Shown one piece after another: positions 55,038 to 63,927 of a stretch of 64,000 nucleotides of DNA; the stretch's first letter is position 1; every line of letters begins with the position of its first letter. A program made the position numbers and the translations under genes. Source of the stretch: Chelatococcus sambhunathii (GTDB lineage: Bacteria > Pseudomonadota > Alphaproteobacteria > Rhizobiales > Methylopilaceae); the NCBI GenBank assembly GCA_031316315.1, contig JADBEO010000002.1, forward strand, positions 103,901-167,900, written 5' to 3'. The notes below the pieces were generated by a model. That model made no database searches, was not told the origin of the DNA, and saw only the letters and a program-made list of their open reading frames with translations.

Positions 55038-56650
55038 GAGGCGGCGCGCTCGTCCAGCGGCGCGTCGAGACCCTCGAGCGCATCGGCCAGCGTGATGGTG
55101 GAGCGATGCGCCCATGCTTCGCGCGGGGCGTCGAAGTCCGATCGGAAATGGCCGCCCCGGCTTTCCTCGCGGCGGAGCGCTGAGACGGCGATCAGAAGCG
55201 CGGAGGTCGCCATGTTGCGAAGATCGGCGGTCGCCGCGTCGCGCCGGATCCGGTTCAGGATATCGACAGCGCGCGTCATGCGCGCGCCGTCGCGCACCAC
55301 GCCGACCATCTCGGTCATCGTGCGCCTGAGCGTCGCCGTCGCCGCGTCGTCGGCGAGCCCGCCTGCACGAATCGGCCGGCTGCAGGCGGCGCGCGCGGTG
55401 ATGGGCGCCGCTGGAGCGAGGCCCGCTATGTCCTCGGCGATCCGCGCGCCGAAAACGACCGCTTCGAGCAGGGAGTTGGAGGCCAGCCTGTTCGCGCCGT
55501 GCGCGCCAGTCGAGGCGGTCTCGCCGCAGGCCCAGAGCCCGTCGAGCGAGGTGCGCCCGTTCGCGTCGGTCAACACGCCGCCCATGTGGTAATGCGCGGC
55601 CGGCGCGACCGGGATCGGCTCGATCGTCGGGTCCACTCCCGCGGCGACGCAGGTAGCGTAAACGGTTGGGAAACGGGTCGCGAAGCGGTCGCCGACGCTC
55701 TTGCGGGCGTCGAGGAAGGCTCCGCCGTTGCGCGACGTTTCGTAGACGGCGCGGGCGACGACGTCGCGCGGGGCGAGGTCCAGGTCCGGATGCACCCCCT
55801 CCATGATGCGGCGGCCGTCGCGATCGACGAGAATCGCGCCTTCGCCGCGCAGCGCCTCGGTCGCGAGAGGGGCGGGATCGCGCCCGACGGCGATCGCGGT
55901 CGGGTGAAACTGCACGAACTCCAGATCTGCGAGCGTCGCTCCCGCGCGTGCGGCCGCCGCCAGGCCGGCGCCGCGCGCCTCGATTGGATTTGTGGTGACG
56001 GCGAAGAGGTGGCCGACGCCGCCGGAGGCGAGCACCACGGCCCGGCCGGTGACGCGGATCGGCTGGTCCTTCGGAGCGCCGACCGCGCGCGCGAGCACGC
56101 CCGTCACGAACCGGCCTTCGACGACGAGCTCCTCGACCGAATAGCCTTCGAGCAGGCGGATCGACGGCGTCCGACGGACCGCCTCGACGAGCGCCGCCAT
56201 GATGGCTTTGCCGGCGAGGTCGCCGTTGACCCGCACGATGCGCCGCTCGGAATGCGCCGCCTCGCGGGACAGCAAGAGCTTGCCCTCAAGGTCGCGGTCG
56301 AACGGCACGCCATAGGCGAGCAGGTCCGCAATGCGGCCAGAGGCTTCGCGCGTCATTAGGTTGGCGATCGCCTCGTCGACGATGCCTGCGCCGGCGGCGA
56401 TCGTATCGGCCGCGTGCGACTCCGGGCTGTCACCGAGGCCGACGGCGGCCGCGACGCCGCCCTGCGCCCAGGCCGAGGACGCGCCATAGCCGAGCGGCGC
56501 GGCGGTGACGACCGTCACCGGCCGCGGCGCGAGCTTCAGCGCGCAGAACAGCCCGGCGAGGCCGCCGCCGACGATGACGACGTCGTCGGAGCCGGGCCAG
56601 GAGGCCGGCGCGAGATCGTCGAGGGAGACGGTGTCGAGGGGATCGGTCAT
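55034..56650 (-). CDS. nadB: L-aspartate oxidase
   Basis: FAD enzyme oxidising L-aspartate to iminoaspartate, first step of NAD synthesis. 538 residues: '[20 protein letters not shown]' binds FAD, then '[18 protein letters not shown]', '[19 protein letters not shown]', '[14 protein letters not shown]' and '[20 protein letters not shown]', with the usual C-terminal helical domain '[20 protein letters not shown]'. It lies 141 bases after nadA, a gap filled by an inverted-repeat element, and overlaps nadC. Confidence 0.96.
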   Translation of the reverse strand: MTDPLDTVSLDDLAPASWPGSDDVVIVGGGLAGLFCALKLAPRPVTVVTAAPLGYGASSAWAQGGVAAAVGLGDSPESHAADTIAAGAGIVDEAIANLMTREASGRIADLLAYGVPFDRDLEGKLLLSREAAHSERRIVRVNGDLAGKAIMAALVEAVRRTPSIRLLEGYSVEELVVEGRFVTGVLARAVGAPKDQPIRVTGRAVVLASGGVGHLFAVTTNPIEARGAGLAAAARAGATLADLEFVQFHPTAIAVGRDPAPLATEALRGEGAILVDRDGRRIMEGVHPDLDLAPRDVVARAVYETSRNGGAFLDARKSVGDRFATRFPTVYATCVAAGVDPTIEPIPVAPAAHYHMGGVLTDANGRTSLDGLWACGETASTGAHGANRLASNSLLEAVVFGARIAEDIAGLAPAAPITARAACSRPIRAGGLADDAATATLRRTMTEMVGVVRDGARMTRAVDILNRIRRDAATADLRNMATSALLIAVSALRREESRGGHFRSDFDAPREAWAHRSTITLADALEGLDAPLDERAAS

Positions 56651-56670
56651 CTAACGAGCGCCTCCGCGCT

Positions 56671-56787
56671 CTTGTCCCGGCCTTGAGCCGGGATCCAGGC
56701 GCATGAGAAGTCCGGATCGGGCGCCGTCCGTCGGTGGTCGACGTGGCGGCGTCGCGCTTCTGGGTCCCGGCTCAAGGTCGGGACGAG
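56671..56787. repeat. Inverted-repeat element inside the nad operon
   Basis: CTTGTCCCGGCCTTGAGCCG with GGATCCAG on the left (56671-56698) is mirrored by CTGGGTCCCGGCTCAAGGTC with GGGACGAG on the right (56760-56787). It fills the nadA-nadB gap and would fold in the transcript. Confidence 0.8.
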
Positions 56788-56791
56788 AAGC

Positions 56792-57871
56792 TCAGATCTT
56801 GAGGTTCACCATCCGCTCGACGCTCGCGCGGGCCCGGTCGGCGATCATGGGGTCCACGAGCACCTCCTCGCGCATGTGCACGAGCGACTCCAGGATGTTC
56901 GGCAACGTGATCCGCTTCATGTGCGGGCAGAGGTTGCACGGCTTCACGAACTCGACGTCCGGCGCCTCCGACATGATGTTGTCGGCCATGGAGCATTCGG
57001 TGACCATGACGACCTTCTTCGGCTTCTTTAGCTTCACGTAGTCCGCGAGCTTGGCGGTCGAGCCGGTGAAGTCCGCTTCGGCGATCACGTCCGGCGGGCA
57101 CTCGGGATGGGCGAGGATCGTCACCTCCGGATCGGCCTCGCGATAGGCGCGGAGCTCCTCGGCGGTGAACCGCTCGTGGACCTCGCAGGCCCCGTGCCAG
57201 GAGATGATCTTCACCTTGGTCTGCGAGGCGATCCACATCGCGAGATACTGGTCCGGCAGGACCATGACTTCGGGAACGCCGAGCGACTCCACCACCTGAA
57301 CGGCGTTGCCGGAGGTGAGGCAGATGTCGGACTCGGCCTTCACCTCGGCGGTCGTGTTCACATAGACCGCGACCGGTACGCCCGGATGCTTACGGCGCAG
57401 CTCCCGCACGTCCTCGGCGGTGATCGACGTCGCGAGCGAGCAGCCGGCGCGGCTGTCGGGGATGAGCACCGTCTTGTCCGGATTCAGGATCTTCGACGTC
57501 TCCGCCATGAAGTGGACGCCGCATTGGACGATCACGTCGGCGTCGGTCTTGGTCGCCTCCCGGGCGAGCGCGAAGCTGTCGCCGACGACGTCGGCCACGC
57601 AGTTGTAGATCTCCGGCGTCTGGTAGTTGTGCGCCAGGATGACCGCGTTGCGGACCTTCTTCAGCTCGTTGATCGCCTTCACGTAAGGCGCGAAGAACGG
57701 CCACTCGACGGGCGGCACGACTGTCTTCACCCGCTCATAGAGATGAGCGGTCGCGGCCTCGACCTCGGGCGTCCATTCGAGCGACGGCATCGCCACGGGC
57801 TGGAAGCGCCGCGGGGGCGGGGTGGTGATGCGGGACGAGGGCAGCGAGAGCGAGGCGGCGAGGGGGGACAT
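56792..57871 (-). CDS. nadA: Quinolinate synthase
   Basis: [4Fe-4S] enzyme joining iminoaspartate and dihydroxyacetone phosphate to quinolinate. 359 residues. Substrate and cluster marks: '[20 protein letters not shown]', '[20 protein letters not shown]', '[10 protein letters not shown]', 'HPECPPDVI' and '[20 protein letters not shown]', with the three cluster cysteines in Cys of 'QCGVHF', 'HPECPP' and the late 'CNLC'. The ATG at 57871 ('MSPLAAS') has GGAGG at six bases; the TTG at 57883 is not needed. Confidence 0.96.
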   Translation of the reverse strand: MSPLAASLSLPSSRITTPPPRRFQPVAMPSLEWTPEVEAATAHLYERVKTVVPPVEWPFFAPYVKAINELKKVRNAVILAHNYQTPEIYNCVADVVGDSFALAREATKTDADVIVQCGVHFMAETSKILNPDKTVLIPDSRAGCSLATSITAEDVRELRRKHPGVPVAVYVNTTAEVKAESDICLTSGNAVQVVESLGVPEVMVLPDQYLAMWIASQTKVKIISWHGACEVHERFTAEELRAYREADPEVTILAHPECPPDVIAEADFTGSTAKLADYVKLKKPKKVVMVTECSMADNIMSEAPDVEFVKPCNLCPHMKRITLPNILESLVHMREEVLVDPMIADRARASVERMVNLKI

Positions 57872-57900
57872 GGCGTCCTCCAATGATCAACCGGACCATG

Positions 57901-57921
57901 TTATGCTCGGTTTGAGCATAA
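57901..57921. promoter_or_regulatory. Perfect palindrome upstream of nadA, candidate NAD-biosynthesis operator
   Basis: TTATGCTC (57901-57908), GGTTT, GAGCATAA (57914-57921): an 8-bp perfect inverted repeat with AT-rich flanks, 30 bases before the nadA start. Size and place fit an operator for a repressor such as NadQ or NrtR, which control nadABC in Rhizobiales; which one is not visible here. Confidence 0.75.
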
Positions 57922-58167
57922 CTATGATAATGTGGATCGATCCTGATTTGAAGTGCGGCGCCGTGAAATTGTCATCTGCGCCGCTGCAGCGCGCGCCGGC
58001 TGGCCTGAGAGGCGAGCATCGCGACGCTTTCTTCGATGGCTCCGGTCCGGTCACGATTTTCGCGTCTTCGCATCGCCCAGAGTTGAAGGCCCTGTCAGGC
58101 GACCTTCGGCGTTCGCGCGCTAGGTCGTTTCGACGTCCGTCGCGACGCCGAATGAAGAGAGGCCGCC

Positions 58168-59085
58168 ATGATGAACCGCCGCACGATCCTCGCCTGCGCC
58201 GCGGCGCTCGGAGCGGGAGCCGCGTTCAGGTCGACGACCGCGTCCCGCGCCGAAGGAGGACCCATGGAGACGCGCGCGATCCCATCGACGGGCGAGAAGA
58301 TCCCCGTCATCGGCATGGGCACCTCCGGCAGCTTCGAGGTCCAGCCGGGTTCGGAGGAGCACAGGATGCTCGCCGAGGTGCTCAAGGTTTTCTTCGAGGG
58401 CGGCGGCACGGTCATCGACACCGCGCCGACCTATTCGAACGCCGAGGACATCCTGGGGCCGCTGCTCGCGGAGCAGAACCTTCGGCCGAAGGCCTGGCTG
58501 GCCACGAAGCTTTCGGGGGTGCGCGGCAAGGAGGAGGGGCTCTCGCAGTTCGAAGGCTCGCTGAAGAGCCTCAAGACCGACAAGGTCGAGCTGCTGCAGG
58601 TCCACAATCTCGGCGACACGGACACGCAGATCGCGCTCGCTCGCGAACTGAAAAGCCAGGGCAAGGTCAAGTATGTCGGCCTAACACACTATCTCGAAAG
58701 CGCGCAGGACCGGCTCCTCGAGGCGATGCGCACGCACAAGCCTGACTTCATCCAGATCAACTACTCGGTCGGCGTTCGCGGCGCTGAGGAAAAACTGTTC
58801 CCGGCGGCTCAGGATCTTGGGGTCGCGGTGATGATCAACCGCGCCTTCGAGGATGGAAAGCTGTTCGGCCGGGTGAAGGGCAAGGAGCTGCCCGGCTGGG
58901 CGAAAGAGGCGGGCGTCACCTCCTGGGCGCAGGCGTTCCTCAAGTTCGCGCTCAGCCAGCCGGCCGTCACGGTGGTGATTCCGGCGACCGGCAAGCCGAA
59001 CCGTCAGGTTGACAACCTGCTCGCCGGCAAGGGTCCGGCGCTCGACGATGCGCAGCGGAAGTCCCTGATCGAGCTCTTGGGCTGA
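58168..59085 (+). CDS. Exported aldo/keto reductase
   Basis: 305 residues: a Tat-type signal ('MMNRRTILACAAALGAGAAF') and an aldo/keto reductase barrel with 'GGTVIDTAPTYSNAEDILG' (catalytic Asp and Tyr), the Lys in 'WLATKLSGV' and His in 'LLQVHNLGDTDTQIAL'. The Tat signal suggests that the cofactor-bound protein is exported folded. ATG 58168 is preceded by GAGAGG. Substrate unknown. The next gene begins four bases after its stop. Confidence 0.87.
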   Translation: MMNRRTILACAAALGAGAAFRSTTASRAEGGPMETRAIPSTGEKIPVIGMGTSGSFEVQPGSEEHRMLAEVLKVFFEGGGTVIDTAPTYSNAEDILGPLLAEQNLRPKAWLATKLSGVRGKEEGLSQFEGSLKSLKTDKVELLQVHNLGDTDTQIALARELKSQGKVKYVGLTHYLESAQDRLLEAMRTHKPDFIQINYSVGVRGAEEKLFPAAQDLGVAVMINRAFEDGKLFGRVKGKELPGWAKEAGVTSWAQAFLKFALSQPAVTVVIPATGKPNRQVDNLLAGKGPALDDAQRKSLIELLG

Positions 59086-59089
59086 TCGA

Positions 59090-60418
59090 GTGAGCATTGA
59101 AATCTCGGGAGAATCCCGGCGCGGCTGGCGGCGCCTCGTCGACATCCGGCCGGGCGAGGGCGCGCTGATCGCCTGGGCCTCGCTCTACGTCTTCTCGCTG
59201 ATGACGGCCTACTACGTCTTGAGGCCGCTGAGGGACGCGTTCGGGGTCGAGAGCGGAATCGAGAACCTGCCGTGGCTCTTCACCGCGACGCTGGTCGCGA
59301 TGATCGCGCTCAATCCGCTCTACGCCGCATTGGTGAGGCGGCTGGTGGCCAGGCGGGTGGTCACTTTGGTCTACCTGTTCTTCCTGACCACCCTCGCGGG
59401 CTTCGGCGTCGCCTCGCATGTCGTTGATCCGCAAGGGATCGTCTGGGTCGGGCGGGCCTTCTTCGTCTGGCTGTCGGTGTTCAACCTGTTCGTCGTGTCC
59501 ATCTTCTGGACGCTGATGGTGGACATCTTCGACTCGGGCGGCGCGAAACGCCTGTTCGGGTTCCTGTCGGCCGCCGCGACGCTCGGCGCCACGCTCGGGT
59601 CGACCATCGCCGCCACGCTCGCGAAGGTGCTGACCGCTGATCTGCTGATGGCCTGCGCCGGCGCGCTGCTGGTCGTCGCGATTTTTTGCGTCTGGCGGAT
59701 CGTCAACCTCGCCCGCGGCGTCCCCAGCCGCAGCCATCCCGATCTCGAGCGCGAGGCGGTCGGCGGCGGGCTGCTCGCCGGGCTCGGGCACGTGGCGCGC
59801 TCGCCCTACCTCTTGAACATCGGCGTCTACATCCTGCTGTTCGCCGTCACCTCGACCTTCCTCTATTTCCAACAGGCGGAGATCGCGAAGGCTTCCTTCG
59901 CGGACCGGAGCGCGCGCACCGCCTTCTTCGCGCAGGTCGATCTTGCCGTGAACCTGCTGACGCTCGCGGTGCAGCTTCTGCTGACGGGTCGGATGCTGAA
60001 GCACCTCGGCACGCCGGTCTGCGCCGCGCTGCTGCCGGCGATGACGCTGGTCGGCTTCGCGATCCTCGCCTGGTCGCCGACGATCGGCGCGCTGGTCGTC
60101 TTCCAGGTCGCGCGCCGCGTCGGCAACTTCGGCCTTGCCAAGCCGACGCGCGAGGTGCTCTTCACGGTTATCTCCCGCGAGGACAAGTACAAGGCGAAGA
60201 ACGTCGTCGACACGGTTGTCTACCGGCTGGGCGATCAGGTCGGCGCCTGGTCCTACGCGCTGCTTGGCGGGCTTGGGATCGTCGGCCTCTCGCTCGCCGC
60301 CTTGCCGATCGCGGCCGTGTGGCTCGGCGTCGGATGGTGGCTCGGGACGCGGCAGGAGGCGATGGCGCGGAACCTTTCGGCCGATGGGGGGCCGCTCCCG
60401 CAGTCACTGTCGCGCTGA
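59090..60418 (+). CDS. MFS/Tlc (ATP:ADP antiporter-like) membrane carrier
   Basis: 442 residues with about twelve helices. The region 'SLMTAYYVLRPLRDAFGV' and the following 'IENLPWLFTATLVAMIALNP' match the N-terminal signature of the Tlc/NTT nucleotide transport family as found in free-living bacteria, and 'VGNFGLAKPTREVLFTVISR' with 'YKAKNVVDTVVYRLGDQVGA' match the later conserved block. The substrate in free-living species is not known. Start GTG at 59090, four bases after the aldo/keto reductase stop, so probably co-transcribed. Confidence 0.82.
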   Translation: MSIEISGESRRGWRRLVDIRPGEGALIAWASLYVFSLMTAYYVLRPLRDAFGVESGIENLPWLFTATLVAMIALNPLYAALVRRLVARRVVTLVYLFFLTTLAGFGVASHVVDPQGIVWVGRAFFVWLSVFNLFVVSIFWTLMVDIFDSGGAKRLFGFLSAAATLGATLGSTIAATLAKVLTADLLMACAGALLVVAIFCVWRIVNLARGVPSRSHPDLEREAVGGGLLAGLGHVARSPYLLNIGVYILLFAVTSTFLYFQQAEIAKASFADRSARTAFFAQVDLAVNLLTLAVQLLLTGRMLKHLGTPVCAALLPAMTLVGFAILAWSPTIGALVVFQVARRVGNFGLAKPTREVLFTVISREDKYKAKNVVDTVVYRLGDQVGAWSYALLGGLGIVGLSLAALPIAAVWLGVGWWLGTRQEAMARNLSADGGPLPQSLSR

Positions 60419-60518
60419 TCGATCTCGCTAGCGAAACCTCTCGGTCTCGCCGCAGCATGCCATCGATGCGGCTCGGTCAGGTCGCCGGCGCGCCAGGCCG
60501 ACCGTCTTCGCGCTCGCT

Positions 60519-61727
60519 TCAGGGCGCGAAGCGCTGACCGAAGATCCCGGTCCCAGAGCCGTCCTGGTCGGTCGATCGCCAGACGACCACGAAGCCGCCG
60601 CCTGGAAGGCCAGTGACCGAGGCGAACTCCTGCGCAAGGTTCGTGTGTGCATTGACCAGGAACTCCTCGCCCGTCTTCTTGCCTCTGTGGTCGAATCTCT
60701 GGCCGAAGATCCCGTTTTCCGAGCCGTCTTGCTCGAAGGACTGCCAGACCGACACGAAACCGCCGTCCTCGAGCGCGGCGTTGGAGCTATAGATCTGTTC
60801 GAGATGAGTCGTGCTGTTGACGCTGAACTCCTCGCCCAGCTTCTGTCCGTCGGCTTGGAAGCGTTGGCCGTAGATCCCGAACTCCGAGCCGTCCTGCAGC
60901 CATGACGACCAGGTCACGACGAACGCGCCGCCCTTGAGCGCCGTCACCGCCGGAAAGCCCTGATACTCCTCGACAGTCGAGTTGATCAGGAATTCCGGGC
61001 CGATCCGGTCGCCCGCGCGGTTGAACCGCTGACCGTAGATCCCGGAGTCGGACCCGTCCTGCCCACGCGAACTCCAGGCGACGACGAATTTTCCGCCCGG
61101 AAGCGGCGCCACGGAAGGGAATTCCTGATCGTCGTTCGTTTCAGTGTTGATCTGAAACTCGCCGGCGGCCTTCCCGCCGCCGCTGTCGAAGCGTTGGCCG
61201 AACACGCCGTAGCCGGAACCATCCTGTTTCTGCGAGTGCCAGACGACCACGTGGCCGCCGCCGATCAGCGCCGCCACGTCCGGTTCACGTTGGTCGCCCC
61301 CGGTGTGACTGTTCACCCGTGTTTCTCGGCCGGCCTTCTTGCCCGAAGCCCGGTAGCGCTGGGTGTAAACGCCGCCCTTGCTGCCGTCCTGTCCGGACGA
61401 CTCCCAAGCGACGACGAAGCCGCCGTTCTTCAGCGCCTCGACTGTCCGGTTCTGCTGATGGCCGCGCGTGTGCGTGTTGATTTTGAACTCAGAGCCGACC
61501 CGCTTTCCGTCGTGGTCATAGCGTTGGCCGTAAACCCCGTAGCCCGATCCGTCTTGCCCATCGGAGTACCAAGTCACCACGAATCCGCTGTCGAGCGCTA
61601 CGACCGAGGGGCCGCGCTGATCGCCGTCGGTGAATGTATTGACACGGAATTCACGGCCCACGGGTTCAGCCGCGGCGGCGCCGGTCGCGGCCATCCCAAA
61701 CAAGAAAAGGTCAAGCAAGCGTTGCAT
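60519..61727 (-). CDS. Secreted seven-repeat protein, probable beta-propeller
   Basis: 402 residues: a short signal peptide ('LLDLFLFGMAATGAAAA'), then seven repeats of about 53 residues, each with 'GGFVVVWxSxxQDGS' and 'GIxGQRF' elements followed by 'G-x-EF-x-VN-x-x-T' (for example 'QDGSGYGVYGQRYD', 'QDGSENGIFGQRFD'). Seven such units fit a seven-bladed propeller. In other bacteria this repeat is usually part of large RTX or cadherin-like surface proteins, whereas here it stands alone. Asp-rich loops may bind calcium. No enzyme motif seen. Confidence 0.78.
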   Translation of the reverse strand: MQRLLDLFLFGMAATGAAAAEPVGREFRVNTFTDGDQRGPSVVALDSGFVVTWYSDGQDGSGYGVYGQRYDHDGKRVGSEFKINTHTRGHQQNRTVEALKNGGFVVAWESSGQDGSKGGVYTQRYRASGKKAGRETRVNSHTGGDQREPDVAALIGGGHVVVWHSQKQDGSGYGVFGQRFDSGGGKAAGEFQINTETNDDQEFPSVAPLPGGKFVVAWSSRGQDGSDSGIYGQRFNRAGDRIGPEFLINSTVEEYQGFPAVTALKGGAFVVTWSSWLQDGSEFGIYGQRFQADGQKLGEEFSVNSTTHLEQIYSSNAALEDGGFVSVWQSFEQDGSENGIFGQRFDHRGKKTGEEFLVNAHTNLAQEFASVTGLPGGGFVVVWRSTDQDGSGTGIFGQRFAP

Positions 61728-61940
61728 GACATCCCCCCGGGTTGCTGAGCCGAATTATCGCCACACAGCTGTTACTCTGTCCATTCCCATCGCACCTCGA
61801 CACGACCAGGTAAGACGCCAGTCAAGACGCCGCTATCTGCCGGTCGACACGCCAAGGCAGAAAAACTGATTTCGTTTTCGCTTTGTCCTGTCTCATGATA
61901 CCGCACGTGTAATGGGGGCGTTTCTCTCTGGGGGGAGAAC

Positions 61941-62435
61941 ATGAAGTTTCGTCAGTCGAGAACGTCGGCGCTGATCTGCGCCGGCGTCGCAGCGGTGCTG
62001 TATGGCGCGTCCGGGTCCGGCGCGTCGGCGCAGCTCCGGTTTCCGGGCGTTTATCAGGAGGGCAGGCAGGCGTCCTGCACGGACACGGGTCCCGAGCCGT
62101 GCACGGTCGAATTCTCCACGCTGACCAAGGCGCCGCTCAAGGTCCTGAAGGCGTCCTGCACGATCCTGTCGACGGAAGGCGGATCTCCGTCAAAGGAGAT
62201 CACCGGAGTGACGCTCGGTCGGGTCACCGAGAACGGCAAGAACTTCGTCGCCGGCCAGTATCTCGCGCCGCTGCAGACCGAGTTCGCAGGGCCCGGGCAG
62301 ATCGTCATCAACGTGCTCGCCGACACACTGTTCGTCGTTCCAAGGAACTTCCGGCCGGCGATCCGGGTCTCGCGGCTCAATGGGCCGCCCGTATCGGCGA
62401 GCTGCACGATCGCGGGCGAAGAGCTCAAGGACTGA
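61941..62435 (+). CDS. Hypothetical secreted protein
   Basis: 164 residues with a signal peptide ('SALICAGVAAVLYGASGSGA', cut near 'ASAQL'). The mature part is beta-rich by pattern and has four Cys, in 'QASCTDTGPEPC', 'KASCTIL' and 'SASCTIAG', enough for two disulphides. Not recognised. The ATG follows GGGGGGAGAAC at a good distance. No partner gene is evident. Confidence 0.7.
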   Translation: MKFRQSRTSALICAGVAAVLYGASGSGASAQLRFPGVYQEGRQASCTDTGPEPCTVEFSTLTKAPLKVLKASCTILSTEGGSPSKEITGVTLGRVTENGKNFVAGQYLAPLQTEFAGPGQIVINVLADTLFVVPRNFRPAIRVSRLNGPPVSASCTIAGEELKD

Positions 62436-62550
62436 GGTCGCGCCATCACGCGAAGCGATGCCGCCGATCGCAAGCTTTCATGAATGCGGTCCCGCGGCAT
62501 CGGCTATAAGGCTTCGACGCTAAAGTAATTCGCGTCATGGACGCTCAGCC

Positions 62551-62636
62551 GTCATGCCCGGCCGGGTATCCACGACTTCCTGGGGCCGTAGAGCGCTACG
62601 CCCAAGTCGTGGATACCTGGCTTCGCCGGGCATGAC
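62551..62636. repeat. Inverted-repeat element (GTCATGCCCGG type) upstream of the MFS gene
   Basis: Left arm GTCATGCCCGGCCGGGTATC continuing CACGACTT (62551-62578) is mirrored by AAGTCGTGGATACCTGG and CGCCGGGCATGAC (62604-62636). This is a common palindromic intergenic element of Rhizobiales, here ending about 44 bases before the MFS start. Confidence 0.85.
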
Positions 62637-62679
62637 GCGTCGGTCGAGGCCATGCAGCGCGAAACCGCTCGGAGCCGCC

Positions 62680-63927
62680 ATGCCCGCGACCGGACCTGCC
62701 CAGAAGACGCGCGCGCCGCTGCTGATCATCCTCTGCGGCTGCGCGATCGCGTGCCTGACCTTCGGGCCCCGCGCGACGTCCGGCCTGTTCCTGACGCCGA
62801 TCTCCGACGCCAACGGCTGGGGCCGCGACGTCTTTGCTATGTCCTTCGCGATCCAGAACCTGCTCTGGGGCGTCGGCCAGCCTTTCGCCGGCGGGATCGC
62901 CGACAAGTTCGGCGCGCGCAGGGTGCTGATCGTGGGCGGGCTGCTCTACGCCGCCGGCCTCGCTCTGATGCCGGTCTCCGGCGCGCCCGTGGCGATGCAC
63001 TTTTCCGCGGGAGTGCTGATCGGCTTCGCGCTGTCCGGCGCCTCGTTCTCGATCATCATCGGCGCCTTCGGCAAGCTGCTGCCGGAAGAGTGGCGGACGA
63101 TGGGTTTCGGCTTCGCGACCGCGGCCGGCTCGTTCGGCCAGTTCCTGTTCACGCCGCTCGCCGCGAACCTCATCCAGAGCGTCGGCTGGCAGGAGACGCT
63201 GCTGATCTTCGCCGCCCTGATGCTGCTCGTGCTGCCGCTGTCGCTGGCGCTTGCGACGCCGAAGGCCGAGGGCGCCTCGCTGCTCCCCGGCGGGAACCAG
63301 TCGATCGCCCAGGCTCTCGCCGAGGCCTTCTCGACGCCGAGCTACTGGCTGCTCGTCATCGGCTTCTTCACCTGCGGCTTCCATCTCGCCTTCATCACCG
63401 TGCATCTGCCGCCCTTCCTGATCGACAAGGGGCTGTCGCCCGCGATCGGCGGGTGGACGCTGGCGCTCATCGGCCTGTTCAACATCGTCGGGTCTCTGTC
63501 GTCGGGCGCGCTGTCCGGGCGGCTGCCGAAGCGCCACATCCTCGCCGGCATCTATTTCGCCCGCGCGGTGCTGATCTCGGCCTTCGTGTTCCTGCCGGTC
63601 ACGCCCGCGACGGCGCTCGCCTTCGGCGGCGGCATCGGCCTGCTCTGGCTCTCGACGATCCCGCCCACCTCGGGGCTGGTCGCGACCATGTTCGGCCCGC
63701 GCTACATGACGATGCTCTACGGGATCGTGTTCCTCAGCCACCAGATCGGCTCGTTCCTCGGCGCCTGGCTCGGCGGCGTCGTCTACAAGGCGACCGGGAA
63801 CTACGACCTGATCTGGCAGCTCTGCATCGCCTTCTCGATCATGTCGGCGCTGGTGAACCTGCCGATCCGCGAGCGTCCCGTAGCGCATCGTCCGGCCCGC
63901 CATGCTGTCAGCCGTCCACCTCGATGA
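62680..63927 (+). CDS. MFS transporter
   Basis: 415 residues, twelve helices, major facilitator superfamily. The loop between helices 2 and 3 has the MFS motif 'GGIADKFGARRVLIVGG', and 'GFGFATAAGSFGQFL' and 'GGIGLLWLSTIPPTSGLVA' are further conserved parts resembling monocarboxylate/oxalate-formate type carriers. Substrate unknown. Start 62680 is preferred because upstream in-frame ATGs fall in the repeat element. The last twenty or so residues (RERPVAHRPARHAVS and on) are read over the reverse complement of a DUF559 gene remnant. Confidence 0.87.
   Translation: MPATGPAQKTRAPLLIILCGCAIACLTFGPRATSGLFLTPISDANGWGRDVFAMSFAIQNLLWGVGQPFAGGIADKFGARRVLIVGGLLYAAGLALMPVSGAPVAMHFSAGVLIGFALSGASFSIIIGAFGKLLPEEWRTMGFGFATAAGSFGQFLFTPLAANLIQSVGWQETLLIFAALMLLVLPLSLALATPKAEGASLLPGGNQSIAQALAEAFSTPSYWLLVIGFFTCGFHLAFITVHLPPFLIDKGLSPAIGGWTLALIGLFNIVGSLSSGALSGRLPKRHILAGIYFARAVLISAFVFLPVTPATALAFGGGIGLLWLSTIPPTSGLVATMFGPRYMTMLYGIVFLSHQIGSFLGAWLGGVVYKATGNYDLIWQLCIAFSIMSALVNLPIRERPVAHRPARHAVSRPPR

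Noticed and set aside
63908..63910. TGA in the DUF559 remnant as a second selenocysteine codon
   Set aside because: The site is a variable glycine/serine position, not catalytic Cys, and I see no SECIS hairpin at the needed spacing; later similarity is also lost.
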